Below, piece after piece: positions 6,554 to 6,673 of a DNA stretch of 6,673 nucleotides. A program made the position numbers and the translations under genes. The stretch is from the NCBI GenBank assembly GCA_019057975.1, contig JAHLWJ010000248.1, positions 1 through 6,673 of the forward strand, written 5' to 3'. The notes under the pieces are model-generated. The model was not told where the DNA came from. It made no database searches and worked only from the letters and a program-made list of their open reading frames with translations. This stretch comes from Promethearchaeota archaeon. GTDB taxonomy: Archaea; Asgardarchaeota; Lokiarchaeia; Sigynarchaeales; SOKP01. Each line of letters begins with the position of its first letter. The first letter of the stretch is position 1.

Positions 6554-6574
6554 CTCATTTTGTGTTTTTATACA

Positions 6575-6611
6575 ATATAGTATTTTATGAATACTATATC
6601 ACGTATAGTAT
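6575..6611 (-). promoter_or_regulatory. Triple half-site operator, probable PadR autoregulatory site
   Basis: A perfect 10-bp inverted repeat, ATATAGTATT / AATACTATAT, with 5-base spacer TTATG occupies 6575-6599. Its right arm also pairs with a third half-site, giving a second perfect 8-bp inverted repeat, ATACTATA / TATAGTAT, again with a 5-base spacer (6591-6611). The result is three alternating half-sites in 37 bases directly upstream of the PadR gene. The array runs from the TATA box to the predicted transcription start, where bound protein would block initiation. That PadR is the binder is inference from position and symmetry. Confidence 0.7.
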
Positions 6612-6616
6612 ATAAA
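6609..6616 (-). promoter_or_regulatory. Archaeal TATA box of the PadR-HAAS operon
   Basis: On the minus strand the sequence is TTTATATA, an exact fit to the archaeal consensus TTTAWATA. A start about 25 bases downstream would fall near 6587, the centre of the first inverted repeat, leaving a leader of about 33 bases before TTG 6553. The third operator half-site overlaps its downstream end. An AT-rich stretch nearer the gene could also act as a promoter. Confidence 0.55.
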
Positions 6617-6673
6617 TCTTTGTATTTTTGGTACAGATTGTTAAAACTTATGGTTTGCCATGGTTAGCTAATA

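Noticed and set aside
6575..6611. The repeated TATAGTAT/ATACTATA units as a CRISPR or transposon end
   Set aside because: The units are 8-10 bases with 5-base gaps and alternate in orientation. No spacers, transposase or target duplication is seen, and position over the promoter fits an operator.
6650..6665. Direct repeat ATGGTT...ATGGTT near the right edge
   Set aside because: Two six-base copies are within chance expectation, and no gene or symmetry is associated with them. I see nothing else supportable in 6617-6673.

Overview
The window is AT-rich DNA that looks archaeal. The main reason is a run of archaeal ether-lipid genes on the + strand: a geranylgeranyl reductase-family flavoprotein, a group II-type geranylgeranylglyceryl phosphate (GGGP) synthase and a UbiA-family DGGGP synthase. 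TATA-like boxes, hairpin-poor oligo-T terminators, a Shine-Dalgarno-like motif that could pair with AUCACCUCC, and a PadR regulator with a C-terminal zinc ribbon fit the same picture. The style suggests a mesophilic lineage, possibly Asgard (Lokiarchaeia-like). That placement is inference, because no rRNA, ribosomal protein or other clade marker is present.

Layout. Bases 1-221 (+) hold the C-terminal end of a membrane protein resembling the dolichol/phytol kinase (SEC59/VTE5) family, followed by T-tracts. Bases 289-3421 (+) hold the lipid operon: GGR (289-1683), GGGP synthase (1703-2521) and DGGGP synthase (2549-3421), with gaps of 19 and 27 bases. The last gene runs 30 bases into the 3' end of a convergent gene at 3392-4831 (-), a solitary gamma-type (TaqI/Eco57I-like) DNA adenine-N6 methyltransferase with no restriction partner in view. 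A long T-rich tract (minus-strand sense, 4911-4948) separates it from a two-gene minus-strand operon: a PadR-family repressor with zinc ribbon (6005-6553, TTG start) and a polytopic membrane protein with an N-terminal HAAS-like domain (4959-6008). These two overlap by ATGA.

How the genes work together. GGGP synthase joins geranylgeranyl diphosphate to glycerol-1-phosphate, DGGGP synthase adds the second isoprenoid chain, and GGR can saturate the chains, so the operon carries the archaeal membrane-lipid core steps. The upstream kinase-like gene may supply or salvage polyprenyl phosphate. The PadR-HAAS pair looks like an autoregulated membrane-linked sensory unit. Its promoter holds three alternating half-sites (TATAGTAT/ATACTATA) spanning a consensus TATA box and the predicted transcription start, which is the most striking non-coding signal here. 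Nothing in the window clearly amounts to a wholly new system. The most interesting points are this operator, the TTG start nested in a three-codon ORF, the solitary methyltransferase beside housekeeping lipid genes, and the kinase-lipid linkage.
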